Counted from the first letter of the stretch, positions 42,401 through 51,361 are shown. The stretch: 64,000 nt of DNA from Micromonospora sp. MW-13 (GCF_003434305.1 NZ_QKKX01000047.1:1-64000); one strand, 5' to 3'. Program-made: numbers and translations. The notes: generated by a model not told the origin, from the letters alone.

Positions 42401-43159
42401 ATGCGAACCTCCACGGTGGACCTCGTCGCGGACACTCCCCGAGCAGCCGCCGCGCGCCGCACGATGGCCTGGACGACCGGTGGGCTGGCGGCGGCGGCAG
42501 CGGTCGCCGGCGGCTGGCTCGCCCCGCCCGACGCGGTGCAGGGCCAGGCGCAGCGACTCATGTACCTGCACGTCCCCGCCGCCTGGGTCGCCTACGCCGC
42601 GTTCGCCGTCGTACTGGCCGCCGGCGTGGCCTACCTGATCACCGGCGACCTCCAGTGGGACCGGCTCGCCCGGGCGGGCGCGGAGATCGGCGTGACGCTG
42701 ACCGTCGTCACGATCGCCACCGGCTCGCTGTGGGGGCACCTCGTCTGGGGCACCTGGTGGGCCTGGGACCCCCGACTGGTCAGCACCGCCCTGCTCCTGC
42801 TCGCGTACGCCGGCTACCTGGCCCTGCGCAGCGCCATGAGCGAACGGGCCGGCACCCGCGACGGAGGCGACCATCGGGTGGCCCGCTCGGCGGCAGTCGC
42901 CGGCGTGGTCGGGTTCCTGCTCGTCCCGGTGGTGCACTTCTCCGTCGTCTGGTGGCGGTCGCTGCACCAGCAGGCGACCGTGTTCGCCCCGCAACGGCCG
43001 CCGATCGACCCTCGGATGGGTGTCGCCCTGCTGCTCGCCGTGGCCGCCGCGACGCTCGGCGCGCTCTGCGTCCTGCTGCACCGGGCCGTGCGGCTCGAAC
43101 GTCGTGGCACCACCGGCGCGTCCCGCGCCCCCGACCGCGTCCCGGCCCGGGTCGGATGA
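42401..43159 (+). CDS. ccmC: CcmC-like haem handling protein
   Basis: The 252-residue protein has six membrane helices and the tryptophan-rich WWD motif WGTWWAWDPRLVSTALLLL between conserved histidines (LHVPAAW; VHFSVVWWRS). In System I, CcmC loads haem onto CcmE outside the membrane. GGGAG precedes the ATG. It opens the five-gene operon and overlaps ccmE by four bases. CcsA-type proteins share the WWD motif, but the neighbouring CcmE and CcmF make CcmC the best call. Confidence 0.85.
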   Translation: MRTSTVDLVADTPRAAAARRTMAWTTGGLAAAAAVAGGWLAPPDAVQGQAQRLMYLHVPAAWVAYAAFAVVLAAGVAYLITGDLQWDRLARAGAEIGVTLTVVTIATGSLWGHLVWGTWWAWDPRLVSTALLLLAYAGYLALRSAMSERAGTRDGGDHRVARSAAVAGVVGFLLVPVVHFSVVWWRSLHQQATVFAPQRPPIDPRMGVALLLAVAAATLGALCVLLHRAVRLERRGTTGASRAPDRVPARVG

Positions 43160-43566
43160 TCCGCCGCCGCACCGGCCGGGCCACCCTCGCCGTCGTGCTC
43201 CTCGCCGCCGGCGCGCTCCTGGTCACCAGCGCGCTGCGCGACACCCTCACCTACTACCGGACGCCGGGCGAGGTGCTCGGCGACCCGGCAGCGGCCCGGG
43301 AACGGGTACGCCTCGGTGGGGACGTGGTGCCCGGGTCCCTGCGCCGCGACGGCGACCTGGTGGTGTTTCGCCTCGCCGAGGGGGGACACGAGATCACCGT
43401 CGAGCAGCGCGGCGCTCCGACGGGGACGTTCCGGGAGGGCGAGGGCGCGGTGGTCGAGGGCAGCCTGGCGGTGGACGGGACGTTCCGCTCCGACCACGTC
43501 GTGGTCCGGCACGGCAACGAGTACGCCCCGTCGACCTCCCCGGTGGAGCCGGCCGATGCTCGGTGA
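43156..43566 (+). CDS. ccmE: CcmE haem chaperone
   Basis: The 136-residue protein has one N-terminal membrane anchor and the CcmE beta-barrel (RVRLGGDVVPGSLRR; FREGEGAVVEG). The covalent haem-binding motif is HGNEY, His119 and Tyr123, in the place of the usual HxxxY. It accepts haem from CcmC and delivers it to CcmF. Actinobacteria normally lack CcmE and use System II, so this gene is informative. Confidence 0.88.
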   Translation: MIRRRTGRATLAVVLLAAGALLVTSALRDTLTYYRTPGEVLGDPAAARERVRLGGDVVPGSLRRDGDLVVFRLAEGGHEITVEQRGAPTGTFREGEGAVVEGSLAVDGTFRSDHVVVRHGNEYAPSTSPVEPADAR

Positions 43567-45505
43567 GCTGGGCACGGCGAGTCTCACCGTCGGACTGCTC
43601 TGCGCCGTACTGACCGCCCTGCTCTGGCTGCGGGTGGCCCTGTTCTCCGCGCCGATCCGACCGGCCCGTCTCGCCACCGCCGCGACCTTCGCCGCCGCTG
43701 CCGTCGCCTGCGGTGTGCTGGAGGCGGCCCTGCTGCGGCACGACTTCAGCGTGCGGTTCGTGGCGGAGAACGGTGGCCGCCAGGTGCCCCTGTACTACAC
43801 GGTGACCAGCCTCTGGTCAGCCCTGGACGGGTCGTTGCTGCTCTGGCTGCTGGTCCTCGGCGGCTACGCGGTGCTGCTCGCCGGCCGCCGCTACCCGCTG
43901 CGGCTGCACGCCTACGCGATGACGGTGCTCAGCGCGGTTGCCATGTTCTTCTTCGCGCTGTCCTGCTTCGCCGCGAACCCGTTCCGGACGGTGGATCCGG
44001 TGCCCGCCGACGGACCGGGGCCCAACCCGCTGCTGCAACAGCATCCGGCGATGGGAGTACATCCCCCCCTGCTCTACGCCGGCTACATCGGTCTGGTCGT
44101 GCCGTTCGCCTTCGCGCTCGCCGCGCCGCTGGCCGGCCGGCAGGGGCGCGCCTGGCTGCGGATGGCCCGGCCATGGACGTTGCCCGCCTGGGCGGCGCTG
44201 AGCGCCGGCATCGGTCTCGGCGCCTGGTGGTCGTACGCGGTGCTGGGCTGGGGCGGCTACTGGGCGTGGGACCCGGTGGAGAACGCCTCCCTGCTGCCCT
44301 GGCTGACCGCTACCGCGTTCCTGCACACCGCGCTCGGTCGCGGCGCCGGCCGGGCCGGGTGGAACCGGGTGCTGGCCTGCGCGAGCTTCGTGCTGGTGCT
44401 GCTCGGCACGTTCCTCACCCGGTCCGGCGCGGTGGCCAGCGTGCACGCCTTCACCGACTCGCCGCTGGGGCCCGTGCTGTTCGGCTTCGTGTTGCTCGCG
44501 GTCGTCGCGTCGACGGTCCTGACCGGCAGGCGCACCGCCGAGCCGGCGCGTCGTACCGGGTCGCCGGTGCTGTCCCGCAACACCGTCGTCCTGGTCAACG
44601 GGGTGCTTCTGGTGACCCTCGCGGCGGTGGTGCTGATCGGCACGGTCTTTCCCCTGCTGTCCGGCCCGCTCGCCGGCGTCCGCACCTCCGTCGGCCCGGG
44701 CTACTACCAGCGCACGGCGGTACCACTGGCGATCGTGCTGCTGCTGGCGATGGGCGTGACGCCGGCCCTGCGGGCCGGCGGGTGGACCCGGGCGGTACGC
44801 CGTCTCGCCGTACCGGGTGGCGTGGCCCTGGCCACGGTCGCCGTGGTGGGCCTGCTCAGCCGGCCCGGCCTGCCCGCGCTCACCGCCTTCGGCACCGCCG
44901 CGTTCGTGCTCGCCGGCCTCGTCGGGGAGCTGCCGGACCGGCTGCGGCGGGCGGGGCGGGGCCAGCGGGTGGGACGGCTCGCCGGCACGCTGGCCCACTG
45001 CGGGATCGCCCTGGTCGCGGTGGGCGTCGCGGGATCCTCAGCGTACGGGCGGGAGACCGAACGGACCGTCCGGACCGGCGAGACGCTGCGGGTCGGTGAC
45101 GCGACCATCCGCCTGGTCGGGGTGGACCGGACGACAGGCGCCGGCCAGATGTCGGCGCGCGCTCGGCTGCGGCTCTCCGAGTCGGGTCGCGCGGAGCGTA
45201 CCGTCACCCCGGCCCTGCGTTACCACCCGGCCCGGGACACCGCCGTCACGGTGCCGGCGATCGACACCGGACTGCTCCGGGACACCTACGTCACCCTGAT
45301 CGCGGTCTCGCCCGACAGCGGCAGCGCAACCCTGCGGCTCGCGGTCAACCCGCTCGTCGGCCTGCTCTGGGCCGGCGGCGCGCTGACCTCGGTGGCGGGA
45401 CTCGGGGCGGCGATCGGCACCGCCCGCCCGCGACGCCGAAGCGGGGCGACCCCCGGCGGAACCCGCCCGGCAACCGTCGCCGCCCGCGCCCGGGTCGGGA
45501 GATGA
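43556..45505 (+). CDS. ccmF: CcmF cytochrome c haem lyase
   Basis: The 649-residue protein has about 14-15 membrane helices, the WWD motif GWGGYWAWDPVENASLLPWL near 240, conserved histidines (QQHPAMGVHPPLLY; FLHTALG; VHAFTDS), and a large periplasmic-type domain near 510-610. CcmF attaches haem from CcmE to apocytochromes. It overlaps ccmE by 11 bases and ccmG by four. Confidence 0.92.
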   Translation: MLGELGTASLTVGLLCAVLTALLWLRVALFSAPIRPARLATAATFAAAAVACGVLEAALLRHDFSVRFVAENGGRQVPLYYTVTSLWSALDGSLLLWLLVLGGYAVLLAGRRYPLRLHAYAMTVLSAVAMFFFALSCFAANPFRTVDPVPADGPGPNPLLQQHPAMGVHPPLLYAGYIGLVVPFAFALAAPLAGRQGRAWLRMARPWTLPAWAALSAGIGLGAWWSYAVLGWGGYWAWDPVENASLLPWLTATAFLHTALGRGAGRAGWNRVLACASFVLVLLGTFLTRSGAVASVHAFTDSPLGPVLFGFVLLAVVASTVLTGRRTAEPARRTGSPVLSRNTVVLVNGVLLVTLAAVVLIGTVFPLLSGPLAGVRTSVGPGYYQRTAVPLAIVLLLAMGVTPALRAGGWTRAVRRLAVPGGVALATVAVVGLLSRPGLPALTAFGTAAFVLAGLVGELPDRLRRAGRGQRVGRLAGTLAHCGIALVAVGVAGSSAYGRETERTVRTGETLRVGDATIRLVGVDRTTGAGQMSARARLRLSESGRAERTVTPALRYHPARDTAVTVPAIDTGLLRDTYVTLIAVSPDSGSATLRLAVNPLVGLLWAGGALTSVAGLGAAIGTARPRRRSGATPGGTRPATVAARARVGR

Positions 45506-46065
45506 CCCGCCTCGCCGGTCGACGGCCGCGCCGGATACCCGTCGGACCGGCGCTGGTGCTCACGGCCACCGTCGCCATCGCCGTGGTCGTGGCCCTCGGC
45601 CTACGGTCACCCCCGGCGTCGGACGTCGACACCACCGACAGGTCGGCACCCGTGCCGGCCCCGGCCCTCTCCGGCGCCACGCTGGACGGCGGCCGGTTCG
45701 ACCTGGCCGACGCGCGTGGCTACGTGCTTCTGATCAACGTCTTCGCCTCGTGGTGCGGGCCGTGCCGGGACGAGCTGCCGCTGCTGGTCGACGCCGGGCA
45801 GCGCTGGTCCCCGCGCGGCCTGCGGCTGGTCGGGCTGAACGTCCGGGACGGCACCGAGGCGGTCCGCGCGCTGCTCGACGAGACCGGCGCGACCGGGCTG
45901 ACCGTGCTACCCGATCCGGACGGCACCCGGGCGGTCGACTGGGGCGTCCGGGGGGTGCCCGAGACCTTCGTGGTGGACCGGAACGGTCGCATCGTCGACC
46001 GGCAGCGGGGGGTGGTCACCCGGCAGTGGCTGCAGCAGCGGGTGGCGCCGCTGCTGGCCGAATGA
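45502..46065 (+). CDS. ccmG: CcmG/DsbE thioredoxin-like protein
   Basis: The 187-residue protein has an N-terminal anchor and a thioredoxin fold with the active site FASWCGPCRDELP (about 86-96) and the cis-proline GVPETFVVD. It should keep the CXXCH cysteines of apocytochromes reduced outside the membrane. It is coupled to ccmF and ccmH by start/stop overlaps. Confidence 0.88.
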   Translation: MTRLAGRRPRRIPVGPALVLTATVAIAVVVALGLRSPPASDVDTTDRSAPVPAPALSGATLDGGRFDLADARGYVLLINVFASWCGPCRDELPLLVDAGQRWSPRGLRLVGLNVRDGTEAVRALLDETGATGLTVLPDPDGTRAVDWGVRGVPETFVVDRNGRIVDRQRGVVTRQWLQQRVAPLLAE

Positions 46066-46976
46066 GGTGGCGCCCCGCCGCAGCGGCGCTCGCCCTCGCG
46101 GCCCTGCTCGCCGCGGCCGGCGTGGGCCTGACCCGGTCGGCCGCCGGCACCGGTCGGGACGACCCGGTCCGCTCGGTCGCCGCCGACCTGCGCTGCCCGG
46201 CCTGTCAGGGCGAGTCGGTGGCCGACTCCCGCTCGCCGATCGCGGCAGCGATGCGGCAGGCCGTGTCGGACCAGTTGGCTCAGGGGCGCAGCCGCGCCGA
46301 GGTCCGACGCTGGTTCGTCGAGCGCTATGGTCCTGAGGTGCTGGTCGAACCGCCGGCCCGTGGGGTGGGGCTGCTGCTCTGGGCCGTCCCCGCGCTGACC
46401 CTGCTGGGCGCCGGCTACGCGGCCCGACGCACGCTGCGGCCCCGCTCGGGGCCCGACGGCGGCCCGACGGCACCGACGTCCCCGCGGCGGGCGGCCAGGG
46501 CGATGCCGGGTGCCAGGGCCCGTCGGGCCTGGCGATGCTCGGCGCTCGGGCTGATCGCCGTCGTGGTGTCGGTAGCCGTCGCCACCCGCAGCCTCGACCG
46601 CCCCGGGCCCACCCCGACGCCGGCGGATCCGGTCGCGGTCGCGCTGGGCCTGGCGCGCGACCTGGAGGCGCAGGACCGGTACGCCGCCGCGGCGCAGATG
46701 TACCGGGAGGCCCTGCGCGACCGGTCCGACGACACCATTCGGCTGCGACTGGCCTTCGCGTTGCTGAGGGCAGGAGACGCCGCCGGGGCGGCGCAGGCGG
46801 CGACGGAAGCGCTCGCTCGCGTGCCGGACTCCCCTGACGGCCTGCTCGTGCTGGGCCTCGCCCAGCGGCGGACTCGTCCCGTCGAGGCACCGCGCACCCT
46901 ACGACGCTTCCTGACCGTCGCGCCGGAGCATCCGGCAGTCCCGGAGATCGAACGGCTGCTGGCCGCCCGCCCATGA
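46062..46976 (+). CDS. ccmH: CcmH-CcmI fusion
   Basis: The 304-residue protein starts with a signal/anchor. A CcmH domain follows with the redox motif LRCPACQGESVADS (about 44-57) and a membrane helix near 103-122 (LLLWAVPALTLLGAGYAA). After a second helix near 155, a TPR region (about 190-290; AAQMYREALRDRSDD) resembles CcmI/CycH, which binds apocytochrome. CcmH reduces the haem-binding cysteines. Joining both in one protein is known in other System I organisms. Confidence 0.87.
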   Translation: MRWRPAAAALALAALLAAAGVGLTRSAAGTGRDDPVRSVAADLRCPACQGESVADSRSPIAAAMRQAVSDQLAQGRSRAEVRRWFVERYGPEVLVEPPARGVGLLLWAVPALTLLGAGYAARRTLRPRSGPDGGPTAPTSPRRAARAMPGARARRAWRCSALGLIAVVVSVAVATRSLDRPGPTPTPADPVAVALGLARDLEAQDRYAAAAQMYREALRDRSDDTIRLRLAFALLRAGDAAGAAQAATEALARVPDSPDGLLVLGLAQRRTRPVEAPRTLRRFLTVAPEHPAVPEIERLLAARP

Positions 46977-46986
46977 CCTCCCTGGC

Positions 46987-47018
46987 GGGGTGCCGGCACG
47001 AGCCGCGCCGGTCACCCC
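46987..47018. terminator. Hairpin after the ccm operon
   Basis: GGGGTG-CCGGC pairs with GCCGG-T-CACCCC (one bulged base) eleven bases after the ccmH stop, between convergent genes. Confidence 0.45.
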
Positions 47019-47073
47019 GGCCACACTCCTGGAGGAGCCGGCGACCGTGCCGGCAGCCGTGCGCGTCCGGGGG

Positions 47074-47256
47074 TCAGGAGCGCGCTCGTGACCGTGCCAG
47101 CAGGTAGCCGACGACCAGGCCCGCCGCCATGATGAAGAGGGCCCGGCCGGAGACCGCCGACCGGAGCTGATTCAATCCCCTGCGCGGATCGACAACCGCG
47201 CCGGCCAGATCGCCGGCCGCTCCGACGAGCACGTCACCGAGTCGATCACCGTTCAT
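47074..47256 (-). CDS. Small membrane protein, function unknown
   Basis: The 60-residue protein from ATG 47256, after GGAGGGCGG, has one C-terminal membrane helix (ALFIMAAGLVVGYLLA) followed by RSRARS. The N-terminal half is rich in Gly, Asp and Val. Such short envelope proteins are frequent in actinobacteria. A longer reading from 47352 is possible, but the internal start has the better ribosome site. Confidence 0.6.
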   Translation of the reverse strand: MNGDRLGDVLVGAAGDLAGAVVDPRRGLNQLRSAVSGRALFIMAAGLVVGYLLARSRARS

Positions 47257-47430
47257 CGCCCGTACCGCCCTCCGCGTCGACTCCCGTTGTCGGCCGTACC
47301 CCTCGGCACCCGATCCAAACCGGCCGAAAGAAAATTTCGCGGCTGCGGCCATCGGATGTAGACATTTTTTTTGCCGCCGCCTATCGTCACCGCATCGCCC
47401 ATAGGTGCAGATCGATTGAGGGGTGTGTCG

Positions 47431-48609
47431 ATGCGACAGTTACGACGGTGGGCCGGCGTTCCGATGGCTCTGTTGGCGGCGGGGATCCTGGTCGGCGGTG
47501 ATCCGGCGAGCGCCGGGGCGGCGCCGAAGCCGGTGCCCCCGACCGTCACCGAGGCCGTGACCAGCAAGCTGCTCGGTCAGGCCGAGCGTTCCAGCATGGG
47601 TGACGTCGCGGCACCGGAGACCCGCGTCACGATCAGCCGGCAGGCCGGGCGGTGGGCGTTCGGCACCGCCGTCGCGGTCGCCCCCCGCAAGGAGGACGCC
47701 CACCCGACCGGCTCGGTGTTCATCGCGCGCGCAGACGCCGGGCGGTGGCGGGTCGCGTTCGACGGCGAGGCCGACTTCAGCGACCTGGCCGCCGAGTCGC
47801 CCCTCGTGTCGGAGCGGGAGCGGCAGGTCTTCAACACCACGCCGGCCCCCATGTACGCCGGCGGCGACTACCGGACCGGGATGGCCCTGCCGTTCGCGGT
47901 CGGCCAGACCTGGACGCTCACCAGCGGTCCGCACGGCTGGGGCGGCAGCGAGTCGCCGTACAGCTCCGTCGACCTCGCCGGCGGCGACCAGGTCGTCCGC
48001 GCCGCCCGGGGCGGCACGGCGTACACGATGTGCCAGGGCTGGATCCGGGTGATCCACGACCGGGGCTACTCGACCGACTACTACCACCTGTGGAGCAGCA
48101 TCTCGGTCAACGGGGCGGCGGTCGGCGCGGGCGCGTACCTGGGCTACACCGGCACCGACGTCACCTGCGGCGGGGCCGCCTACGGCCGGCACGTCCACTT
48201 CGGGCTGCGGCAGAACAGTGCGTACGTCCCCATCGCCGGTCACGGCATCGGCAAGTGGGCGTTCGAGAACGGCGCCGCGGCCTACCAGGGCGGCGCGCGG
48301 CACGGATCGGCCTGGGCCGGGGCCGGCGGCGCCGTCTACAACTACGGCGCGCTCGGCTTCAACCAGGGAGTGGTGGACGCCAACGGCGGTGGGAGCCTCA
48401 CCCGGCGCGCCGGCCCCGGCACCGGCTACGCCGCGCTCGGATCCGTTGGCGACGGGGCCACCGTCACCATCTCCTGCTCCGCGAACGGAACCTCACACGC
48501 CGGGCGGTACGGCACCACGTCGCTCTGGAACCGGCTCAGCGACGGTAGCTGGGTCTCCGACGCGTACCTCTGGACCGGGGTGAACGGCACGATCAACGGC
48601 TGGTGCTGA
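47431..48609 (+). CDS. Secreted M23 metallopeptidase with SH3-like tail (LasA-type)
   Basis: The 392-residue protein has a signal peptide (PMALLAAGILVGGDPASAGA), a propeptide-like domain to about 140, and an M23/lysostaphin-type peptidase. Zinc ligands there are in SSVDLAGGDQ (Asp) and GRHVHFGL (HxH, His near 252-254), with HDRGYSTDYYHLW nearby. A C-terminal SH3-like domain follows (GSLTRRAGPGTGYAALGSVG; SWVSDAYLWT). It should cut peptidoglycan cross-bridges outside the cell. GAGGGG lies before the ATG, and a strong terminator follows. Confidence 0.88.
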   Translation: MRQLRRWAGVPMALLAAGILVGGDPASAGAAPKPVPPTVTEAVTSKLLGQAERSSMGDVAAPETRVTISRQAGRWAFGTAVAVAPRKEDAHPTGSVFIARADAGRWRVAFDGEADFSDLAAESPLVSERERQVFNTTPAPMYAGGDYRTGMALPFAVGQTWTLTSGPHGWGGSESPYSSVDLAGGDQVVRAARGGTAYTMCQGWIRVIHDRGYSTDYYHLWSSISVNGAAVGAGAYLGYTGTDVTCGGAAYGRHVHFGLRQNSAYVPIAGHGIGKWAFENGAAAYQGGARHGSAWAGAGGAVYNYGALGFNQGVVDANGGGSLTRRAGPGTGYAALGSVGDGATVTISCSANGTSHAGRYGTTSLWNRLSDGSWVSDAYLWTGVNGTINGWC

Positions 48610-48614
48610 TCGTC

Positions 48615-48648
48615 TGCCCGGCGCGGCGGCGAGCCGCCGCGCCGGGCA
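48615..48648 (+). terminator. Terminator of the M23 peptidase gene
   Basis: A 16-base perfect stem (TGCCCGGCGCGGCGG...CCGCCGCGCCGGGCA) with a very small loop begins six bases after the stop. Confidence 0.8.
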
Positions 48649-48738
48649 CGGCACGCCTGGCAGCAGCATCCCGGTAGGGCAGACAGGGTGGTGGGACAGT
48701 CGCGGTTTGCGGCTGACCGGCCCGGGCATGACGCAGAC

Positions 48739-50010
48739 ATGTCCACGAACCGCGCCCCGCTTCTCGACAACACCCTCCGGCTGGCTCTCGAAGGCTACGG
48801 CTGGCTCCCCAACCGCCGGCGTCGCGCCGGCAGTGACGTCGTGCACGCCCGGCTCATGGGCCAGCCCGCGGTCGGACTGTGCGGGCCTGAAGCGGCACGG
48901 TTCTTCTACGACGAGAAGCACATCCACCGGCACGGGGCCATTCCGGAGCCGGCGCAGGCCACCCTCTTCGGCCACCGCGCGGTGCACACCCTGGACGGGG
49001 AGATCCACCGCCACCGCAAGGCGATGTTCGTGTCGCTGCTGACCCCCGAGGGCATCGCCGGCCTGGTCGACCGGACGATCAGGGAATGGGACGAGACCGC
49101 CGGTTCCTGGACGCCCCGACAGCGGGTGGAGTTGTTCGCGGAGACGAGCCAGGTGCTGACCCGCGCGGTGTGCGCCTGGGTCGGTGTGCCGCTGGACGGT
49201 CACGACGTACCCGCCCTGGCATCCGACCTGGTGGCGCTGGTCGACGGGTTCGCCACCCTCGGCCCCCGGCACTGGCGGGCCCGACTCGCACGCAAGCGCC
49301 GGGAGGACTGGCTGAGCCGGCTCGTCGAGGATGTGCGGCGGGGTGAGCTGGCTGTCGAGGAGGGCTCGGTGATCGACGTGGTCGCCGGCTACCGGGAGGC
49401 CGACGGGAGGTTGCTCGATGCCCGGGTCGCCGCGGTGGAACTGCTCAATGTCATCCGGCCCACCGTGGCGGTCTGCTGGTTCGTCACGTTCGCCGCGCAC
49501 GCACTGCACCGGTGGCCGGACGTTCGTGACCGCCTGCGCGGTCGAGCGACCGGGTACCCGGAGGCATTTGTGCATGAGGTCCGCCGGTTCTACCCCTTCG
49601 CACCGTTTGTCGGCGGCCGGGCGGTCAAGGATCTCTCCTGGCAGGGCGAACCGATCACCGCCGGTTCGATCGTGTTGCTCGACCTGTACGGACAGAACCA
49701 CTCACCGCACCTGTGGCCCGACCCCTACGCGTTCAGGCCGGAGCGCTTCCTGGACCGCGAGATCGGTCAGTTCGACCTGGTGCCACAGGGCGGCGGCGAC
49801 CCCCGCACCGGCCATCGGTGTCCCGGCGAGACCGCCACGGTCGCCCTGTTGGGGGCACTGACCCCCCGACTGGCCGCGTTCGACCACGACGTGCCCGACC
49901 AGGATCTCACCATCTCGCTGACGCGAATCCCGGCCCGGGTGGCAAGCGGCTTCGTCTTCGCCGTCGGGCAGCACTCACCGAGTCACGCGCAGCCGGTGCC
50001 GTTGCCCTGA
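48739..50010 (+). CDS. CYP152-type fatty-acid peroxygenase P450
   Basis: The 423-residue P450 uses the peroxygenase signature: RPTVAVCWFVTFAAHALHRW, with Arg240-Pro241 in place of the usual acid-alcohol pair, so it should use hydrogen peroxide with the substrate carboxylate as acid catalyst. The haem-binding loop is GGGDPRTGHRCPGE (Cys361). Members hydroxylate or decarboxylate fatty acids without a redox partner, and none is encoded nearby. The ATG at 48739 gives the family N-terminus (LDNTLRLALEGYGWLPNRRR). Confidence 0.9.
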   Translation: MSTNRAPLLDNTLRLALEGYGWLPNRRRRAGSDVVHARLMGQPAVGLCGPEAARFFYDEKHIHRHGAIPEPAQATLFGHRAVHTLDGEIHRHRKAMFVSLLTPEGIAGLVDRTIREWDETAGSWTPRQRVELFAETSQVLTRAVCAWVGVPLDGHDVPALASDLVALVDGFATLGPRHWRARLARKRREDWLSRLVEDVRRGELAVEEGSVIDVVAGYREADGRLLDARVAAVELLNVIRPTVAVCWFVTFAAHALHRWPDVRDRLRGRATGYPEAFVHEVRRFYPFAPFVGGRAVKDLSWQGEPITAGSIVLLDLYGQNHSPHLWPDPYAFRPERFLDREIGQFDLVPQGGGDPRTGHRCPGETATVALLGALTPRLAAFDHDVPDQDLTISLTRIPARVASGFVFAVGQHSPSHAQPVPLP

Positions 50011-50050
50011 TCTGGTCGTCTGATCAGCGCGCGGGTTCCCCCTCTCCAGC

Positions 50051-50092
50051 ACGACCGCGGCCGGCACCCGACCGGGTGCCGGCCTCGGTCGT
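50051..50092. terminator. Bidirectional terminator between the P450 and SAP-like genes
   Basis: The 19-base arms (50051-50069 and 50074-50092, one mismatch) with a GACC loop lie between two convergent genes. Confidence 0.75.
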
Positions 50093-50099
50093 CGACCTG

Positions 50100-50258
50100 T
50101 CAGCGGCGGGACTCCCGCTTGGCCAACTCCGGCTCGGCGCCCTTGCCAACCTTGCGCAGGGCCTCGCGCAACTGCTCCTCGGTCATCTTCGAGTTGCCCT
50201 CGATACCAGCGTTGTGGGCCTGCTGGCGCAGGTCGTGCAGTCGCTCGCGGTCACTCAT
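50100..50258 (-). CDS. Small Rho-N/SAP-like protein
   Basis: The 52-residue protein reads DRERLHDLRQQAHNAGIEGN then SKMTEEQLREALRKVG, the helix-extended-helix pattern of a Rho N-terminal or SAP nucleic-acid-binding domain on its own. CAGGAGGGTG lies before the ATG. Short stand-alone members are widespread in actinobacteria; role unknown. Confidence 0.7.
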   Translation of the reverse strand: MSDRERLHDLRQQAHNAGIEGNSKMTEEQLREALRKVGKGAEPELAKRESRR

Positions 50259-50398
50259 GTCACCCTCCTGTCCGTGCGGCGCGGGAACCCGTCCTCGCGC
50301 GGTGCGGAGCAGTGTCTTCCCTGGTGGGTCACCGACAAACGGGGCGACCGCTCGACGGGGCACCGTCGCTGGTCGAGGCGTCCGGCCGGGCAGCCCTG

Positions 50399-51061
50399 TC
50401 AGCTTGCGCCGGTGGCGGCGTGCGGGACGGTGACGGGCTTCGACTCGGGCGAGGCATGCTGGCGCAGGAAGATGCTCAACACGATCAACGCTCCGACGGC
50501 GAGGAACTCACTCTGCCAGTTCTGCATCGACTGGAACCAGAAGTCGCTGGTGCCCAGGAACTGCCAGGCGCTGATGGGAGCGGCCCCGCTCTGGAGCATC
50601 TGCTGCTCGTTGTACTCGGCGACACCGCCAAGGACGTGACCGGCGAAGGAACCCGCGAAGATCATCAGCAGGGCGATGGAGAGGCTGTTGCGGTAGATCG
50701 CGAGCGGCAGGCCACCGCTGCGTACCGGCCACGGCGAGTTCGCCGTGGCGTGTTCGCGACAATCGCCCGGACGGTCGTCCTGGTCCTCCGGCTTGGACTC
50801 CGACGAGCCCTTCTGCACCAGGTACGCCGTCAACAGCACGTACCCGCCCATCTGCAGGAACTCCGACTCCCAGTTCTCGAAGGTCGCCTCGGCGAAGTGT
50901 CCGGTGCCCAGGTAGGCCAGGTACGACAGGGTCGGGTGGCCGTACTGCGCCAGTTCCTCGTTGTGGGTGCGCCAGCCGAAGACGCTCTGCAACACCAGGA
51001 AGATCAGGAACGCGCCGAACATCGCGATCGTCAGGCCGTGTTGCCGTATCCGGCGTCGCAT
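50399..51061 (-). CDS. DUF6766-like four-helix membrane protein
   Basis: The 220-residue protein has four membrane helices in two similar halves. Each half has a WESEFLQMGGYVLL/WQSEFLAVGALIVL segment (near 64 and 187) and a helix with basic ends. This internal duplication is visible in the sequence. GGGAGGAG precedes the ATG. The family is common in stress-related neighbourhoods, but its function is unknown. Confidence 0.72.
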   Translation of the reverse strand: MRRRIRQHGLTIAMFGAFLIFLVLQSVFGWRTHNEELAQYGHPTLSYLAYLGTGHFAEATFENWESEFLQMGGYVLLTAYLVQKGSSESKPEDQDDRPGDCREHATANSPWPVRSGGLPLAIYRNSLSIALLMIFAGSFAGHVLGGVAEYNEQQMLQSGAAPISAWQFLGTSDFWFQSMQNWQSEFLAVGALIVLSIFLRQHASPESKPVTVPHAATGAS

Positions 51062-51361
51062 TGCTTCTCCTCCCGATAGCGCCCTCACTGCAGGGCAAAT
51101 GCCCGTCTGCCCGTTCGGGCAAACACCCGACCGGAGCTGACGGCCCCAGGTCGCCTCGGCAGGCGGTCGTTCGTGACCAGGCCGGGTGCGCCGGCTGTTC
51201 CCGAGGGGCCCGCTGCGGCGTCCGGACCGGCTGCGGTGGGACCGGCTGCGGTAGCAACCGGTCCCACCGTCAGCTCTGCACGGTTCCGAGTACCGCCTCA
51301 GCAACGCTTACGCAGCGTGACCGGGAAGGCGCACGACGATCCGGCTCCCGTACGCCGGAAC
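51062..51361. other. Gap with a hairpin, no gene recognised
   Basis: The 300 bases between two leftward genes hold the promoter of the DUF6766 gene and the hairpin at 51234-51269. Readings here have poor codon bias. Confidence 0.45.
51234..51269 (-). terminator. Terminator of the secreted four-cysteine protein operon
   Basis: Perfect 12-base arms, CGGTGGGACCGG and CCGGTCCCACCG, with a 12-base loop lie 92 bases beyond the stop on the minus strand. Confidence 0.6.
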
